Below are positions 32,391-42,072 of a stretch of 64,000 bases of DNA, one piece after another. The stretch is from UBA1429 sp964482225. Its GTDB lineage: Bacteria > Chloroflexota > Anaerolineae > UBA1429. The translations under genes and the position numbers were made by a program. The notes below the pieces were generated by a model. That model searched no databases, was not told the origin of the DNA, and saw nothing but the letters and a program-made list of their open reading frames with translations. How positions within the stretch are numbered: position 1 is the stretch's first letter; each line of letters starts with the position of its first letter. The stretch lies in contig CAYZWT010000003.1 of NCBI GenBank assembly GCA_964482225.1, positions 1 to 64,000 on the forward strand, read 5' to 3'.

Positions 32391-33568
32391 CGACCGCTCC
32401 TCTCATCTCCCAGCACCTCGCGAAAGAGGGCCAGGGTGCGGCCGGCGATGGTACCCCAATCAAAGTGACGCGAAAGCTCGCGGGCGCCCTGGGCCAGCCG
32501 CTCGCGCAGCGCCTTGTCGTGGGCCAGGGTGCGGATGGCCTGGGCCACGGCGCCCGCATCGTTGGGCGGCACCAGGTAAATGTTCTCGCCATGTACCATC
32601 TCGGGCACCGGCACCTGCGGGGTGGTGCTGATGATCGGCGCACCGTGGGTGAGGGCAGCCATCAGGCTGCCGCGCCGGAACGAGGCGCCATCGGCAAAGG
32701 GCAACACGCACACATCCGCGCTGGTGAACGCCGCCGAGACCTCTTCGTTGGCCACATAGCCCGTCCAAAAGATATGATCCTCCATGCCCAGCTCGGTGAT
32801 CGTATCCTTGACGCGGTCGTAATAGGTCTGGTTGGAGGCGTTGCTCGAGCTGACGGCGCCGCCGATCATCACCAAATCCACGGGCAGGCCCTCGCCGGTG
32901 AGTTGCTTGAGGGCCTGGATCAGCTCGATGGCGCCCTTGCTATCGTTGAGAAAGCCGAAAAAGCTCAATAGCGTCGTGCGGTTGCTGACGCCCCACTGGC
33001 CGCGCCACACCGCCCGGTCATAGCCCGCCGGAAGGTGATAGGAGATGTTGCTGCCGATGGGGATCATCTCGATGCGCTTGATCCCGCCGATTCGCTCCAG
33101 CTCGGCGCGGTCCTGGGCGTTGGTGGCGATGACGGCGCGACAGGTGCGCGCCAGGTCGCGGTTCACCCAACGGCGCAATCTCACCGCCTTGGGCAGCAGG
33201 TAGGGCACCTTGAGGTCGTGAAAAGTGGTAACCACGGGCACGTCGCCAAAGAACCGGGGCAACAGGTTGATGGCCGGGCGCATGCCGAAGGCCGCCGTCT
33301 GGTACTGGATGTTGACCAGATCGGGGGATAGCTCGGCTACCAGCTCGCGCACGGCGCGATAGAGGGCCCGAAAGCCCCAATCCGCCATGCGCGCGTGCAC
33401 GGTCACCGGGCCGCCCTGCGCGCCCTCGGCGGCCTGCTCCGAGGTGAGCACGTGCACCTCCGCGCCGCGCGAGGCCAGGCGTTCGCCCACGATGGCGGTG
33501 AAATCGGCCACCCCGCCCTCCATGGGCGGGTATTCGCCGGTAATGAGCAGCAGCTTGATCCCATCCAT
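32387..33568 (-). CDS. GT4-family glycosyltransferase
   Basis: The 393-aa GT-B enzyme opens with LLITGEYPPMEGGVADFTAIVGERLASRG, the glycine-rich acceptor loop of GT4 proteins. It has a C-terminal donor site with PFADGASFRRGSLMAALTHGAPII, matching the family's E/RxxxxxxxE region. It transfers a nucleotide-activated sugar in the cytoplasm. Its ATG overlaps the GT2 stop by one base (TGATG) and its stop overlaps the GT39 start, so the three glycosyltransferases are translationally coupled. Confidence 0.88.
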   Translation of the reverse strand: MDGIKLLLITGEYPPMEGGVADFTAIVGERLASRGAEVHVLTSEQAAEGAQGGPVTVHARMADWGFRALYRAVRELVAELSPDLVNIQYQTAAFGMRPAINLLPRFFGDVPVVTTFHDLKVPYLLPKAVRLRRWVNRDLARTCRAVIATNAQDRAELERIGGIKRIEMIPIGSNISYHLPAGYDRAVWRGQWGVSNRTTLLSFFGFLNDSKGAIELIQALKQLTGEGLPVDLVMIGGAVSSSNASNQTYYDRVKDTITELGMEDHIFWTGYVANEEVSAAFTSADVCVLPFADGASFRRGSLMAALTHGAPIISTTPQVPVPEMVHGENIYLVPPNDAGAVAQAIRTLAHDKALRERLAQGARELSRHFDWGTIAGRTLALFREVLGDERSGR

Positions 33569-34560
33569 CAGCCGGTCTCCTCATTGATCATGGTGGGGCG
33601 ACGCAGCCCCGAGCGGATCACCTCTGCATAGGCCCGGATGCGTTCGCGGCGCAGGGCGCGCTTGTGCCCCAACGCCCACTTGCAGGCCTCTTCGCCCAGT
33701 TGCACCCCAAACCCCAGTAGCAGGCATAGCCGCAGGAACGCGGCCTGCCATCGCCCGTGGTGCTTGGCGAAATAGCGCACCTTGCTGGCATTGAACAGGA
33801 TGTGGCGGCGGGCCGCCACCTGGCCGCTGGATTGCCCTTCGTGATGCACTACCACGGCCTCGGGCAGGTAGACCCGCTCCCAGCCCGCATCGGCGGCCCT
33901 GCGGCACCAATCCAGCTCTTCGGAATACATGAAAAAGCCGTCATCCAGCAGCCCGATCTCTTGCCAGACGGCGCGGCGCGTCAGCAGGCAGGCGCCCGTC
34001 AGCCAGTCTACCGCCTGGGGCGCATCATCGGGTTGATCGTCCATGCGGTAACGCGCCGCCCAGCGGTTGCGCGGGAACCACTGCTCCAGCACCGTGCTCT
34101 CCATCAGGGCCATGCCCAGGGTGGGAAAGCGCCGCCGCGATGACTGGGGCCGCCCGTCGCCATAGCGCAACTGGGGCCCCAGCGCGCCGACCCGGGGGTA
34201 CGCCTCCATATAGTCCAGCATGGCCGCCAGTGCGCCCCCGGCCAGCTCGGTATCCGGGTTCAAGAGCAGGATGTAGCGCCCCTCGGCCTGACGGATCGCC
34301 AGGTTGTTGCCGCCGGTGAACCCCAGGTTCGCCTCGCTGCGGGTCAGCCGCACCCAGGGGTAGCGCTGCGCCACCATGGCGCAGGTGTCGTCGCCCGAGG
34401 CGTTGTCCACCACGTGCACCCGCAGCCGATAGCCCCCCAGGGGCACCCGCTCGCCCTGGGGCGCGCCCGCCCCCGGCTGGGCCAGGATCGAATCCAGGCA
34501 GCGCGCCAGGAGGGCGCTCACGTTCCAGCTTACGATCACGATCTCGAGATCAACGTCCAT
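33568..34560 (-). CDS. GT2-family (rhamnosyltransferase-like) glycosyltransferase
   Basis: The 330-aa GT-A enzyme has LEIVIVSWNVSALLARCLDSIL at the start, VHVVDNASGDDTC, EANLGFTGGNNLAIRQAEGRYILLLNPDTEL (DxD-type NPDTE) and a WLTGACLLTRRAVWQEIGLLDDGFFMYSEELDW segment, the hallmarks of rhamnosyltransferase-like GT2 proteins. The rmd/gmd genes upstream make GDP-rhamnose-type sugars, a fitting donor. Starts at 34560 or 34566 both overlap the tatD end; neither has a clear ribosome site. Confidence 0.85.
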   Translation of the reverse strand: MDVDLEIVIVSWNVSALLARCLDSILAQPGAGAPQGERVPLGGYRLRVHVVDNASGDDTCAMVAQRYPWVRLTRSEANLGFTGGNNLAIRQAEGRYILLLNPDTELAGGALAAMLDYMEAYPRVGALGPQLRYGDGRPQSSRRRFPTLGMALMESTVLEQWFPRNRWAARYRMDDQPDDAPQAVDWLTGACLLTRRAVWQEIGLLDDGFFMYSEELDWCRRAADAGWERVYLPEAVVVHHEGQSSGQVAARRHILFNASKVRYFAKHHGRWQAAFLRLCLLLGFGVQLGEEACKWALGHKRALRRERIRAYAEVIRSGLRRPTMINEETG

Positions 34561-35356
34561 GCGCATCCAGCCCAAAGAGTCGGTTGGCGTTGGCCGTGGT
34601 CTGCCGCGCCACCTCCTCGAAGCTCGCCCCCCACAGGCGCGCCACATGCTCGGCCACATGGCGCACATAGGCGGGCTCGTTGCGGCGCCCGCGCTTGGGT
34701 TGCGGCGCCAGATACGGGCAATCGGTCTCGATCAGCAGCCGCTCGCGCGGCATGGCGCGCACGATCCCATCCAGGTGGGTCACATTGCGGAAGGTGATCG
34801 GCCCGGCCATGCCCAGGTACAACCCCCGCGCCAGGGCCCACTCGGCCAGCGCGGCATCCGCCAGGAAACAATGCAGCACGCCCCGCAATCCCTGTGGGCC
34901 TGCCTCGATGACCTGGCGGAAATCCTCGTCCGACTCGCGGTTGTGCAGGATCACCGGCAGGCCCACATGCGCGGCCAGCTCCAGTTGGCGCGCCAGCACG
35001 GCCCGCTGCGCCGGCCGCAGAGAAAAGGCATAGTGATAGTCCAGGCCCATCTCGCCGAGGGCGACCACGCCCTCGCGCCCCGCCAGGGTCGCCAGCTCGA
35101 CGAACGCAGCCTCGTGAAGCGACGTTTCGTCGCCGGCCACGGTCGCCGCGCTGCGCGCCTCGTGGGGGTGGATGCCCACAGCGGCATACACCCCGGCGTG
35201 GGCCTCGGCCAGCGCCAGGCAGGCCCGGCTAGTGGCCAGATCCGAGCCGCAGGTGACCATGCGGCCCACGCCGGCCTCTCGCGCCCGCAGGATGACGGCC
35301 TCGCGGTCGGCCTGAAAGCGCGGCGATTCCAGGTGCGTGTGCGAATCGAACAGCAT
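34550..35356 (-). CDS. tatD: TatD-family metal-dependent DNase
   Basis: The 268-aa TIM-barrel hydrolase has the metal-binding FDSHTHLE start (His6, His8), AVGIHPHEA, ALGEMGLDYHY with the bridging Glu, PVILHNRESD and the late ETDCPYLAPQP motif. TatD enzymes are 3'-5' exonucleases or deoxyribonucleases involved in repair and clearance of damaged DNA. It sits within the polysaccharide operon, four bases after the phosphohexomutase gene, so its expression is probably incidental to sugar synthesis. Confidence 0.92.
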   Translation of the reverse strand: MLFDSHTHLESPRFQADREAVILRAREAGVGRMVTCGSDLATSRACLALAEAHAGVYAAVGIHPHEARSAATVAGDETSLHEAAFVELATLAGREGVVALGEMGLDYHYAFSLRPAQRAVLARQLELAAHVGLPVILHNRESDEDFRQVIEAGPQGLRGVLHCFLADAALAEWALARGLYLGMAGPITFRNVTHLDGIVRAMPRERLLIETDCPYLAPQPKRGRRNEPAYVRHVAEHVARLWGASFEEVARQTTANANRLFGLDAHGR

Positions 35357-35360
35357 CGGG

Positions 35361-36797
35361 TCAGGCGTCGAGCCCGGCCAGCGCCAGCCCTGCCTGCAAG
35401 ATCCCCTCCACCAGCTCCTGGCGCGTGGTCTCACAGTAGACCCGGATCACCGGCTCGGTGCCGGAGAAGCGGATCAGCAACCAGTCGCCGCCCTCCAACA
35501 CATAGCGAAAGCCGTCGCGCGTGTCAATCTCTTGCACGGCCAGCCCTGCGATGCGCTCCGGCCGGGCCTCTTGCACGCGCTGGACCACGGCGGGCTTGTC
35601 CTCCGGGCGCATCTGCCGGTCAATCCGGTCGTAATAGTGTGGCCCCACCAGGTCAAAGAGGTGCTCAATCAGCTCGCTGGGCTTTTTGCCCATGCGCACC
35701 ATCAGATCCAACAGATACAGGCCCGCCAAGATGCCGTCCCGCTCGGGGATGTGCCCGGCAAAGGCAAATCCGCCGCTCTCCTCGCCGCCCATGATGGCGT
35801 TGGTCTCGATCATCTTGGGCGCCACGTACTTGAAACCCACAGCCGTCTCGAACACCTGGACGCCATAGCGCTGGGCCAGTTTGTTGGCCATGGCCGTGGT
35901 GCTGATGGTGCGCACCATCGGCCCGCGCTGCCCGCGACACTCCAGCAGATACAGGGCCAGCAGGGCATAGACCTGAAGCTGGTTCACGAACACGCCCTGC
36001 TCCGAGACAAAGCCCACGCGGTCGGCGTCGCCGTCAAAGGTGATGCCCGCGTCGGCGCCGATCTCGGGCACGATGCGCAACAGGTCTTGCAGGTTGTCGG
36101 CGATGGGCTCGGGGCGTCGCATGTTGGGAAAGAGCGGCTGCCGCTCGCCGTGGATCTCGTGGATCTGGGTGGCGCCGCCTTTGAACAGGCGGGGGAACCA
36201 GCCCTGGCCCGCGCCCCACATGGGGTCAACGGCGATTGTGAGCCCGGCATCTTGCAGCGGTTGCATGTCAATCAGCCTGTGGAGCTGTTCCAGATAGGGC
36301 TCGTCGGGATCGATGAGCTGGATCAGCCCTTGTTTGACCGCCGCGTCGTAATCAAGGCGCTTGACCTGCTCGCTCGTCTGCACGGCGTGGATGCGCTCCT
36401 CCACCGCCGTCAGCGTCTCGGGCGCGGCGGCGCCTGCATAGGAGGAGCGCAGCTTGAAGCCGTTGTCGGTGGGGGGGTTGTGGCTGGCGGTGATCCAGAT
36501 GCCGCCGGCGGCCTTGTGGGGCAGGATGGCATAGGACAGCACCGGCGTGGGCGCGAACCGCTTGGCCAGGTAGGTTACGATGCCGTTGCCCGCCAGCACC
36601 TCGGCCACGGCGCGGGCAAAGTCCTCGGAGCGAAAGCGGGTGTCATAGCCCACGACCATGCCCTGGGCCGCCTCGCCCGTGGCCAGCAGGTGCTCGGCTG
36701 TGCCCTGGGCGCAATAGCGCACGTTCTCAAAAGTGTACTCTTCGGCGACGCCGGCGCGCCAGCCATCGGTGCCAAACAGGATCGGTTGTATGGCCAT
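35361..36797 (-). CDS. Phosphoglucomutase/phosphomannomutase (alpha-D-phosphohexomutase)
   Basis: This 478-aa enzyme shows the phosphoserine loop ITASHNPP (Ser105), the metal loop FDGDADRVGF, a sugar-binding GGEESGGFAF and a C-terminal phosphate loop RFSGTEPVIRVY. It interconverts hexose 1- and 6-phosphates, feeding GDP-mannose or UDP-glucose synthesis. Next to gmd and rmd, a phosphomannomutase role is plausible. Confidence 0.92.
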   Translation of the reverse strand: MAIQPILFGTDGWRAGVAEEYTFENVRYCAQGTAEHLLATGEAAQGMVVGYDTRFRSEDFARAVAEVLAGNGIVTYLAKRFAPTPVLSYAILPHKAAGGIWITASHNPPTDNGFKLRSSYAGAAAPETLTAVEERIHAVQTSEQVKRLDYDAAVKQGLIQLIDPDEPYLEQLHRLIDMQPLQDAGLTIAVDPMWGAGQGWFPRLFKGGATQIHEIHGERQPLFPNMRRPEPIADNLQDLLRIVPEIGADAGITFDGDADRVGFVSEQGVFVNQLQVYALLALYLLECRGQRGPMVRTISTTAMANKLAQRYGVQVFETAVGFKYVAPKMIETNAIMGGEESGGFAFAGHIPERDGILAGLYLLDLMVRMGKKPSELIEHLFDLVGPHYYDRIDRQMRPEDKPAVVQRVQEARPERIAGLAVQEIDTRDGFRYVLEGGDWLLIRFSGTEPVIRVYCETTRQELVEGILQAGLALAGLDA

Positions 36798-36821
36798 GTC
36801 TGTCTCCTTTGCTAGACGTGG

Positions 36822-37814
36822 TCAGGATGTGTGGAGCAGGCCCCTGTCGAGCTGTTCCTGCAACATGCGCAGATCGTGGTCTACCATCATCTCGACGAGC
36901 TGCTGGAAATTGACCGTGGGCTCCCAGCCCAGCTTGGCGCGGGCCTTGCTGGCATCGCCCACCAGCTCGAAAACGTCGGCGGGCCGCAGAAAGCGCGGGT
37001 CTATCTCGACATAATCCTGATAGTTGAGGCCCAGGTAGCTGAAGGCATAGTCCAGCAGTTCGCGCACCGAGTGCTGCTCGCCCGTGGCGATCACATAGTC
37101 CTCGGGGGCATCCTGTTGCAGCATGAGCCACATGGCCCGCACATAATCCCCGGCGTAACCCCAATCGCGCAAGGAATCCAGGCTGCCCATTGGAAGCCGG
37201 TCGTCCAGCCCCAGCTTGATGCGCGCCGCGTTATAGCTCACCTTGCGGGTCACGAATTCGAGCCCCCGGCGCGGCGATTCGTGGTTGAACAGAATGCCCG
37301 AGACGGCGAACAGGTCATAGCTCTCGCGATAGTTGACCGTGATCCAGTGGCCATAGACCTTGGCGACGCCATAGGGGCTGCGCGGGTAAAAGGGGGTGCT
37401 CTCCTTCTGGGGCACCTCCTGCACCTTGCCAAACATCTCGCTGCTGCTGGCCTGGTAAAAGCGCGCCTGGGGGACGGCGATGCGCATGGCGTCCAGCACC
37501 CGCGTGACGCCCACGGCAGTAAACTCGGCGGTGAGCACGGGCTGATCCCACGAGGTGGGCACAAAGGACTGGGCCGCCAGGTTGTAGACCTCGTCGGGCT
37601 GGTGCTCGCGCAGGATGTGGATCAGCGAGACCTGGTCCAGCAGGTCGCCGTTGACCAGGGTGATGCGGTCCAGGATGGGGCTGATGCGGCCCAGGTTCGG
37701 CATGCTGCTGCGCCGCACCATGCCAATGACCTCATAGCCTTGCTCCAGCAGGAACTCGGCCAGATAGGAGCCATCCTGCCCGGTGATGCCGGTGATGAAT
37801 GCCTTTTTTGCCAT
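36822..37814 (-). CDS. gmd: GDP-mannose 4,6-dehydratase
   Basis: The 330-aa extended short-chain dehydrogenase has FITGITGQDGSYLAEFLL for NADP binding, the arginine-containing MVRRSSMPNLGRI segment, catalytic Ser/Glu in SSSEMFG and the Tyr-x3-Lys in SPYGVAKVYGHW. It converts GDP-mannose to GDP-4-keto-6-deoxymannose. ATG 37814 follows GAGGAG by seven bases. It is adjacent to rmd, so the pair would make GDP-D-rhamnose. Confidence 0.92.
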   Translation of the reverse strand: MAKKAFITGITGQDGSYLAEFLLEQGYEVIGMVRRSSMPNLGRISPILDRITLVNGDLLDQVSLIHILREHQPDEVYNLAAQSFVPTSWDQPVLTAEFTAVGVTRVLDAMRIAVPQARFYQASSSEMFGKVQEVPQKESTPFYPRSPYGVAKVYGHWITVNYRESYDLFAVSGILFNHESPRRGLEFVTRKVSYNAARIKLGLDDRLPMGSLDSLRDWGYAGDYVRAMWLMLQQDAPEDYVIATGEQHSVRELLDYAFSYLGLNYQDYVEIDPRFLRPADVFELVGDASKARAKLGWEPTVNFQQLVEMMVDHDLRMLQEQLDRGLLHTS

Positions 37815-37824
37815 GCCATACTCC

Positions 37825-38814
37825 TCACTGAGTAGTAGGCGAAGGGGGGGACAGCTCTTGTCCGACCCGTTCTCGCCAATAGTCCAATGTGTCTTGTAGG
37901 GTCTGCTCCAGCGTATAGCGGGGCGCCCAGCCCGTCGCGCGGCGCAGCCTGGCGCAATCGGAGACGATGCGTGGGATGTCGCTGGGCCGCATCCGAGCCG
38001 GGTCGGGCTCCACCCGCACCGGTGTGTGGGCCAGGGCCAGCAGCCGCTCCAGGATCTCGCCGATGGCATAGGCCCGCTCGGCGCCCACGTTATAGACGCT
38101 GCCCGGCTCCCCGTGTTCCAGCGCCAGGTGATAGGCGCGCACCGTATCGCGCACGTCGTGCAGATCGCGCTCGGCCTCCAGGTTGCCCACCCGCAGCAGC
38201 GGCTCTTGCAGCCCGGCCTCGATGCGCGCGATCTGCGAGCAGAAATCGGGGATCACAAAGCCAGTCTCCTGGCGCGGACCGCTGTGGTTGAACGGGCGCA
38301 CCCGCACAATGGGCAGCCCGTGGCTGAGATGGTATTGCAGCCCCATATAGTCTTGCGCCACCTTGCTGACGGCGTAGGGATTGACGGGCCGCAGGGGCGT
38401 GTCTTCATCCACCGGCAGGTCTTCAGGGCGCACACGGCCATACTCATCCGCCGAGGCCACCACCAGCACACGAGGGGCTATACCCAGCTCGATGCAGGCT
38501 TGCAGCAGGTTGAGCTGGGCGGTGATGTTGTTGTGCAGCGTGCCCGCCGGATCCTGCCAGGAGGCGCCCACCGCGGCCCGGGCCGCCAGGTGGTAGATGG
38601 CGTCGGGCTGCACCTGGGCCAAAAGCGTCCGCACGCTGGCGGTCTCCATCAGGTCCACTCTGTGCAGGCCGATGGCCTCGCCCAGGGCTGCCAGGTTGGC
38701 GGCGCTGCCCCGGGGCGATAGAGTGCCCGAGATCTCAACGTCGCCGATGGTGTGCAGATACTCGGCCAGATGGCTGCCGGCGAACCCGCCGATGCCGGTG
38801 ATCAAGGCGCGCAG
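37825..38814 (-). CDS. rmd: GDP-6-deoxy-D-mannose reductase (RMD-like)
   Basis: The 329-aa short-chain dehydrogenase has LITGIGGFAGSHLAEYL, SADEYGRV and PYAVSKVAQDYMGL (Tyr-x3-Lys) and matches RMD-type 4-reductases yielding GDP-D-rhamnose. I place the start at a CTG (38814-38812): a strong GAGGAGG lies eight bases upstream, and the reading M-R-A-L-I-T-G-I-G-G is the usual family N-terminus. A TTG at 38805 is the alternative. It leads the seven- to eight-gene leftward polysaccharide operon. Confidence 0.85.
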   Translation of the reverse strand: MRALITGIGGFAGSHLAEYLHTIGDVEISGTLSPRGSAANLAALGEAIGLHRVDLMETASVRTLLAQVQPDAIYHLAARAAVGASWQDPAGTLHNNITAQLNLLQACIELGIAPRVLVVASADEYGRVRPEDLPVDEDTPLRPVNPYAVSKVAQDYMGLQYHLSHGLPIVRVRPFNHSGPRQETGFVIPDFCSQIARIEAGLQEPLLRVGNLEAERDLHDVRDTVRAYHLALEHGEPGSVYNVGAERAYAIGEILERLLALAHTPVRVEPDPARMRPSDIPRIVSDCARLRRATGWAPRYTLEQTLQDTLDYWRERVGQELSPPSPTTQ

Positions 38815-38882
38815 CGTGTCATCCTCCTCGTGCTGGGCAGGCCGACCCGGTTGGGTTGGCCCCTGGCATGGTCGCCTGCCTG

Positions 38883-38910
38883 ATTATAACCGAGACGGGC
38901 ATGCGCACAA
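38883..38910 (-). promoter_or_regulatory. Promoter of the rmd-gmd-glycosyltransferase operon
   Basis: A perfect minus-strand TATAAT (38888-38883) is preceded, at 16 bases, by TTGTGC (38910-38905). The CTG start of rmd lies about 65 bases downstream. Confidence 0.5.
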
Positions 38911-39368
38911 GTGGCAAGCGCATCACGAACCTTCCAGAGCGATTCAGAACCGAGGCGATACGTGTGGCAGCCCTGCATGCCTTCTTCCAACGTATCCGAG
39001 TCACCCATCATGCAGAACAGGCTCCGGATGCCCCGCCGCGCTTGCACAGGGCAACTGCATTTGGAATTCATGCGCCGCGATACTGCTGTTGATTACGGTC
39101 TTCTGGCCTTCACCCGCGTCCCGCAGACGGGCCGCACCCTCTCCCGCGCGCGGGAGAGGGTCGCCGGAGCTTGCGACGGCGGGGTGAGGGCTTTCGCAGA
39201 GGGCCGAATGCCCCAGATCGAGATCATACCCTGATTCCCGATGCGTCTTCGGGGCAACTACCTATCTGCTCAAGATACTTTCCTCCTAGGTGCAAGCGCC
39301 CGTGCGCGCTTGCATCTCTGCTCCCTTTCGGCTACCCTAGCGCCTCAGAACACAAGGAGGTCCCTCCT
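38911..39368. other. Intergenic region between divergent rmd and MFS genes
   Basis: No gene is supported here. The region holds the REP-like palindrome at 39136-39161 and a perfect 9-bp inverted repeat, TGCAAGCGC (39291-39299) and its complement (39306-39314), about 55 bases before the MFS start. The latter could be an operator for the transporter gene. Confidence 0.5.
39136..39161. repeat. 26-bp REP-like palindrome
   Basis: ACCCTCTCCCGCG followed by its exact reverse complement. It shares the CCCTCTCCC/GGGAGAGGG core with the palindrome at 3195-3224 and is followed by a GGGGTGAGGGC stretch (39180-39190), as commonly seen next to such interspersed elements. Confidence 0.65.
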
Positions 39369-40631
39369 ATGACAGAGCGCCTTGCGAGCCGCCGCCTGGC
39401 CGCCCGCGCCGTCTGGATCCTGACCACCTGCACCGCCCTGGCCCTCATCGGCGACGGTACCATCTATGCCGTGCTGCCCGTCCTTTTCCCCGCCGTGGGC
39501 GTCACAGCCCTCCAGGTCGGCATGTTGCTCTCCATCAATCGTCTGGTGCGCCCCCCTCTCAACATGCTCAGCGGCTGGCTCATCACCAGGGTAGACCCCC
39601 ATTGGCCCTATATGCTCGGCCTGGCCATCGGCGCCTGCTCGACCCTGGGCTATGGCCTGGTGCAGGGGTTCTGGCCCCTGCTCCTGCTGCGCGCCCTGTG
39701 GGGCGTGGCCTGGGCCTTGCTGGCCGTGGCCGCCTATGCCATGGTGCTGGATGTCACCGCGCCCGAGTTTCGCGGCAAGTATGCGGGCATCTACCATACG
39801 CTATCCTTTTTTGGCGGCGCCCTGGGCGCCCTGGGCGGCGGCTTTATGGCCGATCACCTGGGCTTTTCGCGTACCATGGTGGCCCTGGGAGTGCTCTCTG
39901 CTGGCGCCGTGGGGCTGGTGCTGTTCCTGCCCCGGCGCGCCTTGCGCCGCACCCGCGATGCGCGCGCCGATAGCGGCCGTTCCGCCGTCGGGCTTGGCGC
40001 GCGGGCGCGTTCCTTTGCCATAAGCCTGCGCGGGCTGGACGCGCGCCTCTGGCTGATCCTGGGGCTCAACTTTTGTGAGCGTCTGTTCTTTGCGGGCGTA
40101 TTCTATGGCACCCTGGGCTACTATCTCGCCCAGGCCCTGCCAGGCGGTGTCACTATGGGGCGCCTGGCCATTGGCGTCGCCTCATTGACCGGCGTGCTCC
40201 TCTTTGCCCGCAACCTGCTCTCGGTGCTCTCGGGGCCGGTGTTCGGGCACCTGAGCGATCGGCTGGGCGAGAGGACCCACGTGCTGTTGCTGGGCGAGAT
40301 CTGCGGCGTGCTGGGCCTGCTCTGCTTTGCGGCGGGCGATGGCCTGGCGATGATCGTGGGCGGCGTCGTGCTGACGGCCCTGGCCTATGGCATCGTCTCG
40401 CCCATGCTGGTCTCGTGGATGGGCGATCTCACGCAACGCGGTGGGCGTGGCTCTATCGTCGGGGCGTACCAAACCATGGGAGACCTGGGCTCGGGCTTGG
40501 GCCCCCTGGCCGCCTATCCCCTCATGGCCCTCTGGGGCCCGCCGCCGGTCTATCTCTTGAGCGCGGTTCTGCTGGCGCTCACCATTCCGCTGATCCTTTG
40601 GGCCCGGCGCAAGGGGGCAGCGGACGTCTAG
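39369..40631 (+). CDS. Major facilitator superfamily transporter
   Basis: The 420-aa protein has about twelve membrane segments in two halves, with an MFS-type loop (HLSDRLGERTHVLLLGE) after the eighth helix and a central charged loop (RRALRRTRDARADSG). Substrate unknown; an efflux role is as likely as import. ATG 39369 follows AAGGAGG. It is transcribed toward the C69 hydrolase gene 88 bases downstream. Confidence 0.85.
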   Translation: MTERLASRRLAARAVWILTTCTALALIGDGTIYAVLPVLFPAVGVTALQVGMLLSINRLVRPPLNMLSGWLITRVDPHWPYMLGLAIGACSTLGYGLVQGFWPLLLLRALWGVAWALLAVAAYAMVLDVTAPEFRGKYAGIYHTLSFFGGALGALGGGFMADHLGFSRTMVALGVLSAGAVGLVLFLPRRALRRTRDARADSGRSAVGLGARARSFAISLRGLDARLWLILGLNFCERLFFAGVFYGTLGYYLAQALPGGVTMGRLAIGVASLTGVLLFARNLLSVLSGPVFGHLSDRLGERTHVLLLGEICGVLGLLCFAAGDGLAMIVGGVVLTALAYGIVSPMLVSWMGDLTQRGGRGSIVGAYQTMGDLGSGLGPLAAYPLMALWGPPPVYLLSAVLLALTIPLILWARRKGAADV

Positions 40632-40719
40632 TGCGGCGCCGCACAGTAGGGGAACCCCGGCGACCTCGGGCCGGAGACGCCATCCTCGACCGCGCGGGCC
40701 GTCCGAAGGGAGCTGTACC

Positions 40720-42042
40720 ATGTGCGATACCATCGTTGCCACGGGCGATGTCACCGCCGACGGCGTGACGCTGTTCGCCAAGAACTCGGACCGCGAGCCC
40801 AACGAGGCCCAACAGCTCGTGTGGCTGCCTGCTGCCGACCATGCGCCTGGCGGCGTCTTGCAGTGCACCTACATCGCCATCCCACAGGCAGCCCACACCC
40901 ATGCCGTGCTGCTGAGCAAGCCGTTCTGGATCTGGGGCGCCGAGATGGGCGTCAATGAGCACGGGCTGGCCATCGGCAACGAGGCGGTGTTCACCCGCCT
41001 GGGCTATAGCAAGGAGCCCGGCCTGATCGGCATGGACCTGCTGCGGCTGGCCCTGGAGCGCGCCGCTGACGCCCGCCAGGCCATTGATCTGATCACCAGC
41101 CTGCTAGAGACCTACGGCCAGGGCGGCAACTGTGGCTATCAACACACCTTTCACTACCACAACAGCTTTCTCTTGGCCGATCCGGGCGCAGCCTGGGTGC
41201 TGGAGACAGCCGGGCCCCACTGGGCCGCCAAACAGGTGCGCGGCGTCTATGCCATCTCCAACGCCCTCAGCCTGGATGCCGACTGGGACTTGGCCTCGCC
41301 CGGGCTGGTCGAGACGGCCCTGCAGCGGGGCTGGTGCCGCAGCCGTGATGCGTTCAGCCTGCGCCGGTGCTACAGCGACCGCCTTTACACAACCCTCAGC
41401 GATGCCCGCTGCCGCCGGGCGCGCACCACGGCGCTGCTGCAAGGGCAGGCCGGGCGCATCACGCCCGAAACGATGCAGGCGGCGCTGCGGGATCATGGCG
41501 CCGACGGGCGTCCGCCCCAGCGCGGCCTGTTGGGCGCCACCACCTGTATGCACGCCAGCCTGGGGCCGGTGCGCGGCTCTCAAACCACCGGCTCTCTCGT
41601 GGCGCGGCTGAGCGGGCAGGGGCCCCTGGCCTGGGCCACGGGCACGGCGGCGCCCTGCACCGGCCTGTTCAAGCCCTTTTGGCTGGACGCGGGCCTGGCG
41701 GATCAAGAGCCTGCCCCCGCCGGCGTGTACGACCCTGCGACGCGCTTTTGGCGGCATGAGCGCCTGCACCGCGCGGTCTTGCGCGACCATGGGCCGCGCC
41801 TGGCCCTCTACCGCGACGAGCGCGATGCGCTGGAGGCCCGCTTTGTGCAAGAGGCGTTGGCCCTGGCGGACACGCCGGCCGAGGAGCGCCGGGCGTATAC
41901 GTGCGCCTGCCTGGCCGAGGCCGATGCCGCCACGGCGCGCTGGATCGAGATGGTGGAGCAGGCGCCGGAGCCGCCGCGCCTGGCGGCCCTGCCACACAGA
42001 CTGGCCTGGCGGGGCTGGAACAAGGCCGCGCAGATGCCCTGA
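40720..42042 (+). CDS. Secernin-like C69-family Ntn hydrolase
   Basis: The 440-aa protein begins MCDTIVATGDVTADGVTLFAKNSDREPNEAQ. Cys2 exposed by Met removal is the N-terminal nucleophile, and the KNSDREPNE motif is diagnostic of the C69 dipeptidase/secernin family. The family includes dipeptidases and acylases. There is no signal peptide. It lies between an MFS transporter and a DUF6398 gene; a peptide or amide hydrolase function is plausible. Confidence 0.85.
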   Translation: MCDTIVATGDVTADGVTLFAKNSDREPNEAQQLVWLPAADHAPGGVLQCTYIAIPQAAHTHAVLLSKPFWIWGAEMGVNEHGLAIGNEAVFTRLGYSKEPGLIGMDLLRLALERAADARQAIDLITSLLETYGQGGNCGYQHTFHYHNSFLLADPGAAWVLETAGPHWAAKQVRGVYAISNALSLDADWDLASPGLVETALQRGWCRSRDAFSLRRCYSDRLYTTLSDARCRRARTTALLQGQAGRITPETMQAALRDHGADGRPPQRGLLGATTCMHASLGPVRGSQTTGSLVARLSGQGPLAWATGTAAPCTGLFKPFWLDAGLADQEPAPAGVYDPATRFWRHERLHRAVLRDHGPRLALYRDERDALEARFVQEALALADTPAEERRAYTCACLAEADAATARWIEMVEQAPEPPRLAALPHRLAWRGWNKAAQMP

Positions 42043-42072
42043 GCGGAGTATCCTGAACCGATTGCTGACAAA

